In this document: positions 1 to 7,583 of the stretch, piece after piece | Layout of the letters: each line of letters opens with the position of its first letter | Numbering within the stretch: position 1 is the first letter of the stretch | DNA from: an uncultured Treponema sp. | GTDB taxonomy: Bacteria; Spirochaetota; Spirochaetia; Treponematales; Treponemataceae | Assembly (NCBI GenBank): GCA_937923945.1 | Contig: CALDWC010000156.1 | Location: 1-12,361 of the forward strand | DNA: 12,361 nt | Direction of reading: 5' to 3' | Translations under genes and position numbers: made by a program | The notes under the pieces: generated by a model | What the model was told of the DNA's origin: nothing | The model's database searches: none | Seen by the model: the letters and a program-made list of their open reading frames with translations, nothing else

Positions 1-38
1 ACGCTGTTAAATGGCGTCAAGCTTTTAATCAGCGTTTC
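1..38. repeat. Partial copy of dispersed palindromic repeat (copy 0)
   Basis: This edge segment matches the ends of two longer copies at about 9750-9788 and 10040-10077, in the same orientation. Shared blocks are GCTGTTAAATGGCGTCA and TTTAATCAGCGTTTCC. The arms ACGCTGTTAAA and TTTTAATCAGCGT form an imperfect inverted repeat around a GC-richer centre. The left part of the element would lie outside the window. The copy ends about 35 bases upstream of the murJ promoter. Confidence 0.65.
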
Positions 39-72
39 CATAAGCGTAGTTTGACGTCCTGTTCCCATTGTG

Positions 73-100
73 TTGAAAGTTTTTTGATAAAGGGTACAAT
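73..100 (+). promoter_or_regulatory. Sigma-70-type promoter of murJ
   Basis: A -35 box TTGAAA (73-78) is separated by 16 bases from a -10 box TACAAT (95-100). Transcription would start near 107, leaving a leader of roughly 13 bases before the ATG at 120. No clear Shine-Dalgarno sequence is visible in that leader. Confidence 0.6.
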
Positions 101-119
101 GAAAACCCGGATGTAACTT

Positions 120-1748
120 ATGCACGATAATCCTGAAACAAAAACACAGCACGCAATGGTACGGCACGGCGTAAGCCTTTCAATTTTAACGCTTTTTTCC
201 CGCGTACTCGGTCTATTACGGGAAATGACAAAGTCGGCGTTTATGGGAACGAGCCCGATTGCAGACGCCTTTGCCGTCGCGTTTTTAATTCCGAATCTTT
301 TACGCCGCTTGTTTGCGGAAAACAGTATTACGGTGGCCTTTATCCCGACGTTCAAAAAATACATTGCCGCGATCGGGGACGCGCACACCGATGCGGAAAA
401 AGAAGCGGCTCACAAAAATGCAGGCGAATTTCTTTCGGCTATTTTTACACTCGTGAGTTTTTTAACAACCGTTATCGTTGTCCTCGGTATTATTTTTACG
501 CCGCTCATTCTTAAAATATTCTTTCCCGATAAAACGGACAATTTTTTACTGACCGTTTTATTGACGCGGATTATGTTTCCCTATCTCGCGCTCATTTCGC
601 TCGCCGCTTTTTTTCAGGGGATTTTAAACAGCGTCAACGTTTTTACTCCGTCCGGTTTTACCCCGATTCTTTTTAATATTATTATTATCGGATGTACTTA
701 CGCGTTGACGGATTTTTTTAACAACTCAGCGATTGCGATGTCGATTGGGGTAACGCTCGGCGGAATTGTGCAAGCTTTGTTTCAGCTTCCGTTTGTTTTA
801 AAAACGGATTTTCGTTTTTCATTCACCGGCTTGAAAAAAGCTTTTACCAACGAAGGAACAAAAAAAGTGGTCTCACTTATTGTGCCGACTGTTTTCGGAA
901 TGGCGGCATATCAAGTGAACGATCTCGTGGCAAGTGCATTGGGAAAGCATGCGGGTCCCGGCGTACTTTCAAGTTTACAATATTCGCTGCGGCTGCAGGA
1001 ATTGCTGCTGGGCGTTTTTGCCGTTTCCGTCGGTACCGTCATTTTACCGGATCTTTCCGGCTGTGCGGTAAAAAAAGATTGGAAAAATTTTCAGCAAATA
1101 TTTTTAACCGCTATCAAAACAATCGCCCTCATTACAATACCGGCGACTTTTTTTTCACTCCTTTCCGGTGAACACATAATCACCCTCGTGTATAAGGCAA
1201 AAAGTTTTGATGATAATTCCGTTGCGCTCACCCTTGATGCTTTTACGTTTCACATTGCGGGACTTTTTTTTATTGCGCTGAATCGGATTATCGCGCCGGC
1301 GTTTTATGCGCAGGGCAATTCGAAGCAGCCGGCGCTTGCAGGGATTCTTTCGTTTGCCGTCAATATTGTGTTGTCGTTCCGGCTCGTGTCCGTTATGGCT
1401 GGCGGCGGTTTAGCCTTGGCGATGACCATCGCGAGTTTTATCAATACGGTGTTGTTGTTCTTTTTTTTGCGGGATAATAAAAATTTGGATTTTAAAAAAA
1501 TCACAACGGCTACCGTTTTAAACGTTATTAAAATATGCATATTTTCGATTATTGCTTCGTTGCCGGTATATTTTTTCGGTGAATATTTTTATCAAATGTT
1601 CGCGGGATACACTAGAATTATCAGTGAAGGAGTACCGCTTTTGATAAACTTTTTTATCTTTGGCGCGATTGGATTATTGCTTTTAGCAATTACCGGTGAT
1701 ACGATTTTCAAAAATATGTTGGCGCGCGTTATAAAAAAGAGAGGCTAG
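120..1748 (+). CDS. murJ: MurJ (MviN) lipid II flippase
   Basis: A 542-residue polytopic inner-membrane protein of the MOP superfamily that moves undecaprenyl-linked peptidoglycan precursor (lipid II) to the outer face of the membrane. The N-terminus has the family signature: SRVLGLLREM (R28, R34), ADAFAVAF (D49) and PNLLRRLFAE (R62), which align with E. coli R18, R24, D39 and R52. The later segment LRLQELLLGVF with R291 matches the region holding E. coli R270. About 14 hydrophobic helices run along the whole length, and the size is normal for the family. The ATG at 120 fits the promoter just upstream; an in-frame ATG at 156 (residue 13) is the main alternative. A DUF4097-like gene follows after 82 bases with no visible terminator, so the two may share a transcript. 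Identity is secure; the exact start is less so. Confidence 0.93.
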   Translation: MHDNPETKTQHAMVRHGVSLSILTLFSRVLGLLREMTKSAFMGTSPIADAFAVAFLIPNLLRRLFAENSITVAFIPTFKKYIAAIGDAHTDAEKEAAHKNAGEFLSAIFTLVSFLTTVIVVLGIIFTPLILKIFFPDKTDNFLLTVLLTRIMFPYLALISLAAFFQGILNSVNVFTPSGFTPILFNIIIIGCTYALTDFFNNSAIAMSIGVTLGGIVQALFQLPFVLKTDFRFSFTGLKKAFTNEGTKKVVSLIVPTVFGMAAYQVNDLVASALGKHAGPGVLSSLQYSLRLQELLLGVFAVSVGTVILPDLSGCAVKKDWKNFQQIFLTAIKTIALITIPATFFSLLSGEHIITLVYKAKSFDDNSVALTLDAFTFHIAGLFFIALNRIIAPAFYAQGNSKQPALAGILSFAVNIVLSFRLVSVMAGGGLALAMTIASFINTVLLFFFLRDNKNLDFKKITTATVLNVIKICIFSIIASLPVYFFGEYFYQMFAGYTRIISEGVPLLINFFIFGAIGLLLLAITGDTIFKNMLARVIKKRG

Positions 1749-1830
1749 GGTAGAAATTTTTTCTGTTTTGTTCTATCATTGTTATAGGTGAGCAAAAAAG
1801 CGCCTGTTTGCAGTGATAATGGAGGATACG

Positions 1831-2571
1831 ATGGAATTTAATGTAGACGAAATAAAAAAATTAAAATTATCCAGTTCTGCTTTTAACTTGAAATTGATGG
1901 GGAAAAATGATATTCAGGCAATTACCTGTACGCTAAAAAATATTGACGATGGTTTGGTCGATATTTCGCAGGTTGATGACACCTTGGTAGTTTCCATCAC
2001 CGAAAAAGGCTCGGTAATTCGCACGATTTGGAATTCAAACGAAAAGCGGCAGATTAAAATTTGTGTCCCGAATGGAAAGGTTTTTGAACAGATTAAAATC
2101 GATGCCGGTGTAGGGGTCACAAAAATAAAAGATATAACAACGGAAAAATTACGCGTAAACTGCGGTGTCGGTATGTGCCGACTTTTGCGGGTTTACTCAA
2201 ATGAAAAAACAAAAATTTCTGCCGGTGTCGGTAAAGTGCAAGCAAAGAATTGTAGCTGGGATAATATGAAGCTTTCCGGCGGAGTCGGTCTTTTTCAGTT
2301 TGCAGGAAATTTAACCGGCGATATTTTCGTGTCGGGCGGAATCGGAAAAGTTGAACTGACACTGTATGCCGATAAAAACGACTATGAGATTCATTCGAAA
2401 AGTTCTTTTTTTGATACGGTGCGGATTGATGGCGCTTCGGGAAAATTATACAAAAACAAAACCGATCGCGCGGACGCGCCGAACGAGCTGCATTTGAGCG
2501 GCGGACTCGGCACGATCGACGTGCGGTTTAAACCGGACGAAGAAACGAAAACAGCAGAAACCGACTCGTAA
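1831..2571 (+). CDS. DUF4097-like beta-repeat protein
   Basis: A 246-residue protein without signal peptide or membrane helix. From about residue 90 onward it carries six short repeats built around a (A/C/G)-G-(V/I/L)-G motif: DAGVG, NCGVG, SAGVG, SGGVG, SGGIG and SGGLG. Most are spaced about 20 residues apart, as expected for rungs of a right-handed beta-helix; the last follows after a longer gap. This matches DUF4097-type adhesin-like domains, whose biochemical role is generally not known. The start is set by a strong Shine-Dalgarno GGAGGA at 1821-1826, four bases before the ATG at 1831. An upstream in-frame GTG at 1813 would put that site inside the gene and is less likely. It follows murJ and is convergent with hprK, only 38 bases away. 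The lack of an export signal is notable if an adhesin role is assumed. Confidence 0.75.
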   Translation: MEFNVDEIKKLKLSSSAFNLKLMGKNDIQAITCTLKNIDDGLVDISQVDDTLVVSITEKGSVIRTIWNSNEKRQIKICVPNGKVFEQIKIDAGVGVTKIKDITTEKLRVNCGVGMCRLLRVYSNEKTKISAGVGKVQAKNCSWDNMKLSGGVGLFQFAGNLTGDIFVSGGIGKVELTLYADKNDYEIHSKSSFFDTVRIDGASGKLYKNKTDRADAPNELHLSGGLGTIDVRFKPDEETKTAETDS

Positions 2572-2609
2572 TTATCATGCAAATCGTATGTCGCTTTTTG
2601 AGCGTGTGG

Positions 2610-3611
2610 TCAGTATAATTCATCGCCGTTGTAATACGGCGCATGTGAAGAATCGCTTTCTATCCAGCGCAGCACGTTGTTGTTAAATTCTCGTGCGGCG
2701 AAATAGCCGGTTGCTTTGAGTCGTTCGTTTTTCGCCGCCGTTTCCAAAATCACCGGAATATTCCTACCCGGCTTAATCGGAATTTCCAAAGTCGGAACTT
2801 TTACGCCGAGAATCGTGGTTGTCAGCTCATCCGTTCCGAGCCGGTCGTAAATTTTCGTATTGTCCCACACTTCAATTTTTGCAACCATATCGATTTTTTT
2901 TGTATCCAAAATAGAACCGATACCGAAAATTTCTTGCACATTGATAATGCCGAGACCGCGAATTTCCATGTGATGAGCGATAATATTATTTGCTCCTTGA
3001 GCGATTAAAGTATGCTCGGAAAGTGCGTAAACTTCCACAACATCATCCGCAATGAGCCGATGTCCGTGGTTAACCAGCTCCAAGGCGGTTTCACTTTTAC
3101 CGACGCCTGAATCACCGAGGATTAAAACACCGAGTCCGTATACTTCTACCATAACACCGTGGATGGTTGTTTTTGGTGCGAATACGCTTGAAAGAAGCCG
3201 CAAGCTACGGATGAGAAAATTGCCGGAAGTCAAATTGGTGGTTAAAATAGGACAGCCATTCGCATTGCCCAAATCAATGAACCACTGCGGCGGCTTGAGT
3301 GAACCGGAAAAAATACAGCAGGGGATTTCATACGCAAAAAACTGTTCACAGGCGCTGTAGTTTTTCGTTTCCGTTAATTTTTGTAAATATGCGTATTCGC
3401 CCAACCCAAAAAGCTGAATACGTGAATACGCAAATGAATCGAAAAAACCCGCCAGTGCTAAACCCGGGCGATTGATTTCTGCCGAAGAAATCAATCGAGA
3501 TAAACCTTTTTGCCCTGAAATACAGGTAAGTCCCAACGGTTCGCGATCGGTTAAGTCAATTTCCAGTAAATCTAAAACCGAAAACGACTTTGCATTTACC
3601 CTGTATGCCAT
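2610..3611 (-). CDS. hprK: HPr kinase/phosphorylase
   Basis: A 333-residue bifunctional enzyme that phosphorylates and dephosphorylates the regulatory serine of HPr in the phosphotransferase system. The N-terminal domain covers roughly residues 1-140. The C-terminal P-loop domain shows His151 in HGVMVEVYG, the Walker A motif GDSGVGKS (166-173), the Asp pair D189-D190 in RLIADDV, the HPrK/P signature EIRGLGIINVQEIFG (216-230) and the K-loop PIKPGRN (278-284). All catalytic elements are intact and the length is normal. The ATG shares its first base with the hpf stop codon (TAATG), so hprK has no separate leader and is probably translationally coupled to hpf. No ptsH is visible in the window. 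Confidence 0.95.
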   Translation of the reverse strand: MAYRVNAKSFSVLDLLEIDLTDREPLGLTCISGQKGLSRLISSAEINRPGLALAGFFDSFAYSRIQLFGLGEYAYLQKLTETKNYSACEQFFAYEIPCCIFSGSLKPPQWFIDLGNANGCPILTTNLTSGNFLIRSLRLLSSVFAPKTTIHGVMVEVYGLGVLILGDSGVGKSETALELVNHGHRLIADDVVEVYALSEHTLIAQGANNIIAHHMEIRGLGIINVQEIFGIGSILDTKKIDMVAKIEVWDNTKIYDRLGTDELTTTILGVKVPTLEIPIKPGRNIPVILETAAKNERLKATGYFAAREFNNNVLRWIESDSSHAPYYNGDELY

Positions 3612-3898
3612 TATTTTTCTTGCACTTTTTCTTTTTCTTTTTTTACCTTTCCGTCAAGCATATCCATCAATTTGTTGACGCCGGCTTTGAAGTCATAATT
3701 TTCTGTGGTAACGTGAGCTACACTGCCCCAGCGAAAACTGACCGTGCAATCGTAAATGTATTTTTTATCTTCTTTAACAGTACATCGAACATCGGTGATC
3801 AAATCTTCCGCATAACCGATACGTGAAAATTTTTTCGTTAAATAATCACGATCATCTTCAGGTAAAGAAAAATTAACAGCGCTAATATCTAAATTCAT
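3611..3898 (-). CDS. hpf: Short-form ribosome hibernation promoting factor (HPF/YfiA family)
   Basis: A 95-residue protein with the S30AE/sigma-54 modulation layout: MNLDISAVNFSLPEDDRDYL at the N-terminus, then the strand segment YIYDCTVSFRWG, the helix around FKAGVNKLMDML and a lysine-rich tail (VKKEKEKVQEK). Members bind the 30S decoding region and silence or dimerise ribosomes in starvation. The length is that of the short form, without the C-terminal dimerisation domain of long HPF. The start has an AGGAG site (3905-3909) seven bases upstream on the minus strand. The next gene, hprK, overlaps its stop by one base. In proteobacteria hpf sits in rpoN-hpf-ptsN clusters, so a link with PTS regulation is a recurring arrangement. 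Identity is from overall pattern, not from a catalytic motif. Confidence 0.85.
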   Translation of the reverse strand: MNLDISAVNFSLPEDDRDYLTKKFSRIGYAEDLITDVRCTVKEDKKYIYDCTVSFRWGSVAHVTTENYDFKAGVNKLMDMLDGKVKKEKEKVQEK

Positions 3899-3933
3899 AC
3901 AAAACTCCTCACACTTTCATTGTTCGTTGTGTA

Positions 3934-3962
3934 ATTTTAGCACAAACGGCAACGAATGTCTA
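3934..3962 (-). promoter_or_regulatory. Promoter of hpf-hprK
   Basis: Read on the minus strand, a -35 box TAGACA (3957-3962) and a -10 box TAAAAT (3934-3939) are 17 bases apart, and the -10 box is preceded by TG at the extended -10 position. Transcription would begin near 3927, leaving a leader of about 28 bases that contains the AGGAG site of hpf. Confidence 0.55.
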
Positions 3963-4059
3963 CGGTAATCATTTCTAAAAACCATAAAATGCAATTTTGT
4001 AACACCATTTTTCTGAAGCCGATGTTTTTTAAAATTTTAACACCGAATGTTGTAAATGC

Positions 4060-4088
4060 TTGCAATTTTTGAGCGAGTGGAATATAAT
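4060..4088 (+). promoter_or_regulatory. Consensus promoter directly against the start codon of the PII-like gene
   Basis: A -35 box TTGCAA (4060-4065) and a perfect -10 box TATAAT (4083-4088) are 17 bases apart. Only eight bases separate the -10 box from the ATG at 4097, so the expected start of transcription (about 4094-4097) falls on or next to the start codon. No Shine-Dalgarno sequence is present between them. Confidence 0.75.
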
Positions 4089-4096
4089 ACCTCATT

Positions 4097-4444
4097 ATGC
4101 AATTACTTTGTCTTATTCTTAATGAAACGGAAAAATTAGACGATTTACTTTTTGAACTTGAAGGAAGCGGTATCACCGGTGGAACGATTTTGGATTCAAC
4201 CGGTATGGCTCGCATGTTGTACAACAATCATCGCGATATTCCGATGTTCGGATCGATGTATATGCTGATGAACGACGGGCGCCCGATGAATAAAACCATT
4301 TTGATGGTGTTGGACGATGAAAAAGTTGAAACGGCAAAAGGTGTTATCCGCAAGGTCTGCGATTTTAGCCAGCCCGGTGTCGGAGTAATGTTTACACTTC
4401 CGGTGTTATCATTTGAAGTGTCCAAAAAATTAACCGAACAGTAA
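4097..4444 (+). CDS. PII-like signalling protein
   Basis: A 115-residue protein with the size and strand-helix pattern of PII-superfamily trimers. The N-terminal strand MQLLCLILNE is followed by a helix (KLDDLLFELEGSGITGGTIL), a short T-loop-like segment at about 34-54, the strand TILMVLDDEKVETAKGVI, and a B-loop-like region ending FTLPV (99-103), which mirrors the IFVLPV end of classical PII. The usual GDGK of the nucleotide-binding B-loop is replaced by GVGV (94-97), so standard ATP/ADP binding is doubtful. The T-loop is short and has no position clearly equivalent to the uridylylated tyrosine. The gene lies 99 bases before a cation/proton antiporter on the same strand with no terminator between. 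PII-family proteins are often encoded beside the transporter they control (GlnK-AmtB, SbtB-SbtA), so control of that antiporter is a reasonable inference, not proof. Confidence 0.65.
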   Translation: MQLLCLILNETEKLDDLLFELEGSGITGGTILDSTGMARMLYNNHRDIPMFGSMYMLMNDGRPMNKTILMVLDDEKVETAKGVIRKVCDFSQPGVGVMFTLPVLSFEVSKKLTEQ

Positions 4445-4543
4445 ATCTCTCTTTTGTTTATAAGATATATACTATGAAAAGTTTTTTTAGTTACGTGTAG
4501 AAACGGTAAAACGTTATACGATTTTTTAGTTGACGAGGAAAAA

Positions 4544-5716
4544 ATGAGTACGATATATTATTTAGGAATTATTATTTTAGCCGGAATTTTTACGGCAAAA
4601 GTTTTACGGAAAGTTAATTTTCCGAATGTAACGGGATATTTAATCGCCGGTATTCTCATCGGACATAACGTTTTAAATCTGGTTCCCCAAGATATTGTCA
4701 CGGAGCTAAACATCGTTTCGGATGTTGCACTCGGTTTTATCGCTTTTTCAATCGGAAGTTCATTTCGTATCGCCGATTTAAAAAAGCAGGGGGCGAGTAC
4801 GATTGTCATTACGCTGATGGAATCGCTTACTGCGATGTTGTGCGTGCTGTTGGTGTTACTGTTCGTATTGCAGGAAGACTTGCCGTTTGCATTGATGCTC
4901 AGCTCCATTGCATGCGCAACCGCCCCCGCTGCAACGTTGATGGTTATCCGCCAATATAATGCACACGGACCTCTCGTCGATACGCTTTTACCGGTTGTCG
5001 CTTTGGACGATGCGGTGAGTATTATCGCGTTCGGGGTTTCCTCTTCCGTTGCAAAAGCTGTTTTAAACGGTTCATCGGCGAACTTTACAACGATGTTCCT
5101 CGTGCCGGTGTGGGAAATTATTTTGGCGTTGAGCATCGGGATAGCATTGGGCTTTTGTCTCGTGTTTTTTTTGAAACATTCCAGTTCCGAAGGGAACTAC
5201 CTCAATCTTGAAATAGGGATTATTCTCGTCGGGATCGGACTTGCCATTTATTTTCAAATTTCTTCGCTGCTTCTGTGTATGGCGGTGGGAGCTGTTGTTG
5301 CAAATACGTTGCCGAACCCTTCAAAAGCGTTTAACATTTTAACCCCGTTGACGACGCCGATTTTTTTGGCGTTTTTTACGATTTCCGGTGCCGCACTGGA
5401 TTTAAAAGCGCTGATCAATGTCGGATTAGTCGGTATTGCATATTTTGTGGTGCGTTCAATCGGAAAGTGGCTTGGTGCGTATTTCAGTTGTAAAATGTTT
5501 AAAAAAGAAAAAACCGTTACGCATTATCTGGGCATTGCGTTAATGCCGCAAGCGGGTGTTGCACTCGGACTTTCGCTAACTGCGGCAAACCTCATCGGAG
5601 GTTCGCACGGTATGCAAGTCCGTACCGTCATTTTAGCAACTACGGTTATCTATGAACTTATCGGTCCCCTTGCGGCAAAGTACGCATTGAAAAAAGCGGG
5701 AGAAATCCAGGTATGA
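4544..5716 (+). CDS. CPA2-type cation/proton antiporter
   Basis: A 390-residue integral membrane protein made of about 12-13 hydrophobic segments with few charged residues. Two family landmarks are visible: ATAPAATLMV (125-134), corresponding to the unwound helix near the ion site, and VVALDDAVSII (151-161), where the adjacent D155-D156 pair is the likely ion/proton-binding site, as in electrogenic monovalent cation/proton antiporters. There is no C-terminal TrkA-N (KTN) or TrkA-C domain, so this is the membrane domain only, unlike KefB/KefC. The start at 4544 is supported by GAGGA (4535-4539), four bases upstream. The gene probably belongs with the PII-like gene just before it. The exact ion (Na+ or K+) cannot be told from the sequence. 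Confidence 0.85.
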   Translation: MSTIYYLGIIILAGIFTAKVLRKVNFPNVTGYLIAGILIGHNVLNLVPQDIVTELNIVSDVALGFIAFSIGSSFRIADLKKQGASTIVITLMESLTAMLCVLLVLLFVLQEDLPFALMLSSIACATAPAATLMVIRQYNAHGPLVDTLLPVVALDDAVSIIAFGVSSSVAKAVLNGSSANFTTMFLVPVWEIILALSIGIALGFCLVFFLKHSSSEGNYLNLEIGIILVGIGLAIYFQISSLLLCMAVGAVVANTLPNPSKAFNILTPLTTPIFLAFFTISGAALDLKALINVGLVGIAYFVVRSIGKWLGAYFSCKMFKKEKTVTHYLGIALMPQAGVALGLSLTAANLIGGSHGMQVRTVILATTVIYELIGPLAAKYALKKAGEIQV

Positions 5717-5759
5717 TGCTCCGTGCAAAAATATAACCGAAATTATTGCAACTTTAATG

Positions 5760-5793
5760 AAAAAACTTCGGAAAATATTTTCCGAAGTTTTTT
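5760..5793. terminator. Bidirectional rho-independent terminator between antiporter gene and lemA
   Basis: A perfect 34-base palindrome. Each arm contains ACTTCGGAAAA or its complement and is flanked by an A-run on the left and a T-run on the right. It lies between the convergent antiporter gene (stop at 5716) and lemA (stop at 5822), and can end transcription from both sides. Confidence 0.9.
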
Positions 5794-5821
5794 ATTTGCT
5801 TCGTTGTTTTAAACCCCAATA

Positions 5822-6409
5822 TTAAAATTCAACTTTCGGAGCGTTTTGGGCTTCGTCAGAAGCAGCAAAAAACTGTTTACGCTCAAAGTGAAACATTCCC
5901 GCAATAACGGAATTCGGAAAGCGGCGGATATACGCATTATACGTTTGCACAGTCTCATTAAACCGCTTGCGTTCCGTTGCGATTCTATTTTCCGTTCCCT
6001 CAAGCTGAGTTTGTAGCGCTAAAAAGTTTTCATTTGCTTTGAGATCGGGATAACTTTCCGACACGGCTAACAACCGCTGCAATGACGTTGAAAGCTGATC
6101 TTGCGCTTGCTGAAATTTTTTAAATTGCTCGGGATCGTTTAACACATCGGCAGTTACTTCAATAACGCCGCCCGCTTTTGAACGCGCATTGGTAACTTCG
6201 GTTAAAACACTTTCTTCGTGCTTTGCATAACCTTTCACCGTTGAAACGAGATTCGGAATTAAATCCAACCGCCGTTGATATTGGTTTTGTACTTGCGCCC
6301 ATGATGCGGTAACCGCTTCATCTAAGCCGACCATTTTGTTATACGTGCATGAAAAAAGCATAACACATACAACAACGACACCGATAATTATTCCAATTGT
6401 TTTTTTCAT
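5822..6409 (-). CDS. lemA: LemA family protein
   Basis: A 195-residue envelope protein. An N-terminal hydrophobic segment (about residues 4-20) ends in LFSC (18-21), which could be a spirochaete-style lipobox with Cys21 as the lipidated residue, or simply part of a membrane anchor. The conserved LemA core follows: WAQVQNQYQRRLDLIPNLV (37-55), then a long helical region with a second conserved part around RFNETVQTYNAYIRRFPNS. Family function is poorly defined; LemA proteins are anchored helical bundles facing the periplasm or cell exterior. The start has AGAGGT (6415-6420) five bases upstream. It is the last gene of a minus-strand group, 73 bases after the PilZ gene, and no htpX or TPM-domain gene (frequent lemA neighbours) is present. 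Confidence 0.9.
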   Translation of the reverse strand: MKKTIGIIIGVVVVCVMLFSCTYNKMVGLDEAVTASWAQVQNQYQRRLDLIPNLVSTVKGYAKHEESVLTEVTNARSKAGGVIEVTADVLNDPEQFKKFQQAQDQLSTSLQRLLAVSESYPDLKANENFLALQTQLEGTENRIATERKRFNETVQTYNAYIRRFPNSVIAGMFHFERKQFFAASDEAQNAPKVEF

Positions 6410-6428
6410 AAATTACCTCTGTGCCGCA

Positions 6429-6457
6429 AGCATAATGAAACTTGATAAAAAAATCAA
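6429..6457 (-). promoter_or_regulatory. Possible internal promoter of lemA, overlapping a stem-loop
   Basis: On the minus strand TTGATT (6452-6457) and TATGCT (6429-6434) are 17 bases apart, with transcription expected about 13 bases before the lemA ATG. Each box matches four of six consensus bases. The -35 box lies in a perfect AT-rich stem-loop (ACTTGAT at 6440-6446 with ATCAAGT at 6453-6459, six-base loop) that has no following T-run and so is not a convincing terminator. Confidence 0.35.
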
Positions 6458-6482
6458 GTAATAAAACGTTGTTCTTGTCGAT

Positions 6483-7538
6483 TCAGGGCAGCCCGTCAAA
6501 ACCAGATTCCGCCGTTTCTTCCGTTGCGGTTTTATCTTGCGATTCGTTGTCCGTGTTGATTTGATACACATAAGAAAGAATTGCATTGCGACTTTCATCG
6601 CTGATTTTTTCACACGCAAAATGGATTTTTGAAAAGTGCTGACTGCTGCTGTACACAAAACGAATCGTTTTTACGAACATCACCACTTGAGTGTTTGCAA
6701 GTTCAAACTGGAGTTTTGCGCGCATTCCGCCGACCGCTTTTCCCTTGACAATGACTTGCGCGCCGTTTTCGCTGATATCTTTGACTCGGCATTTTACGCC
6801 GTTGATATGTTCCGGCAAAGTGTTTGCCGCCGTATCGGGATGCTGTAAAAAAAGCAAAGCTTCAAAATTCGCCGGTGCGCGTACGGATTTTCTTTTTTGC
6901 GTACGGATAATATTCTTTGACGGGGCAAGGGTGAAAATCGTACCGGCATTTGTTTGTTCAATATTTAAAACGCGGGTTTTAAATATGTAGCCGGCGTCGC
7001 CCGTACGCCAAATATAGACACTAACATCGCCGGTGTAATTAAAATTAAAGGCTTTCGGGATTTCACTGACACTGCGCAGTTTAATTGCGTGTCCGGTGTT
7101 TTCAATAACGGTTGCGTAGAATTGTCCGAGTTCCATAAAAACCAGCACGCAAACTTGTCCGAGTTTTATTTGTGCGGTACTTTCCAAACCGCGCCGGCTT
7201 TGGACATTTTCGAGTTCAACTTTTGTTCTAAAAGAATATAATTTTGAAAGCAGCGTCGTTAATTTTGCCTTTTCTTTTTCGTCCGTCACCGTTTCAGTTT
7301 GCTGCGTGAGCAAAGTAATTGCTTCATTTAATGCCGAAACTGACCAAAAAAGACGGGTACGGTTTTTCAGATCAGCCTTTTTTGCCACCTTCCACAAGAG
7401 TTTCAGCTCCGATGCGGAAAAACGGTACTTTTGCCCTTCGATATAAAAACTGAAATAGTCAATAATCGCCGAACCTATTTTTGTCGAAAAAAAAGCTACA
7501 AAACCTAAAACTAAAATAAGTAACAATAAACTTGTCAT
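6483..7538 (-). CDS. Membrane-anchored PilZ-domain protein (cyclic-di-GMP receptor)
   Basis: A 351-residue protein. Residues 3-18 form a single N-terminal membrane helix, followed by a charged helical region (about 40-115). A beta-rich domain of about 125-205 resembles the N-terminal partner domain found before PilZ in YcgR-like proteins. The PilZ domain starts at about 212 and carries both cyclic-di-GMP-binding motifs: RKSVR (216-220, RxxxR) and DISENG (254-259, DxSxxG). Ligand binding is therefore likely intact. The tail after 330 is acidic and probably disordered. The start lacks a strong Shine-Dalgarno sequence. It lies 45 bases after the preceding minus-strand gene and 73 before lemA, and a divergent HD-GYP-type gene is just beyond the operon's promoter. 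The output (motility, envelope or other) is not shown by the sequence. Confidence 0.85.
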   Translation of the reverse strand: MTSLLLLILVLGFVAFFSTKIGSAIIDYFSFYIEGQKYRFSASELKLLWKVAKKADLKNRTRLFWSVSALNEAITLLTQQTETVTDEKEKAKLTTLLSKLYSFRTKVELENVQSRRGLESTAQIKLGQVCVLVFMELGQFYATVIENTGHAIKLRSVSEIPKAFNFNYTGDVSVYIWRTGDAGYIFKTRVLNIEQTNAGTIFTLAPSKNIIRTQKRKSVRAPANFEALLFLQHPDTAANTLPEHINGVKCRVKDISENGAQVIVKGKAVGGMRAKLQFELANTQVVMFVKTIRFVYSSSQHFSKIHFACEKISDESRNAILSYVYQINTDNESQDKTATEETAESGFDGLP

Positions 7539-7583
7539 TGTATTTTTACCATAACTTATATTATCGTTTCTATCACAATACTT

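Noticed and set aside
29..388. Long minus-strand frame opposite the murJ start
   Set aside because: Antisense shadow of murJ: no ribosome binding site, biased composition, and the murJ translation is unmistakable.
2572..2609. Terminator between the convergent DUF4097 and hprK genes
   Set aside because: Only a four-pair CGCT/AGCG stem is visible in the 38-base gap; not enough to call.
4474..4500. Eight-codon frame MKSFFSYV before the antiporter gene
   Set aside because: No convincing ribosome binding site and no structure or pause motif linking it to the antiporter; likely chance.
4558..5136. 192-codon minus-strand frame opposite the antiporter gene
   Set aside because: Shadow of the antiporter codons; the translation lacks any domain and the plus-strand product is a clear membrane transporter.
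6440..6459. Stem-loop between the PilZ gene and lemA as a terminator
   Set aside because: AT-rich seven-pair stem with no following T-run in either direction; it overlaps a possible promoter instead.
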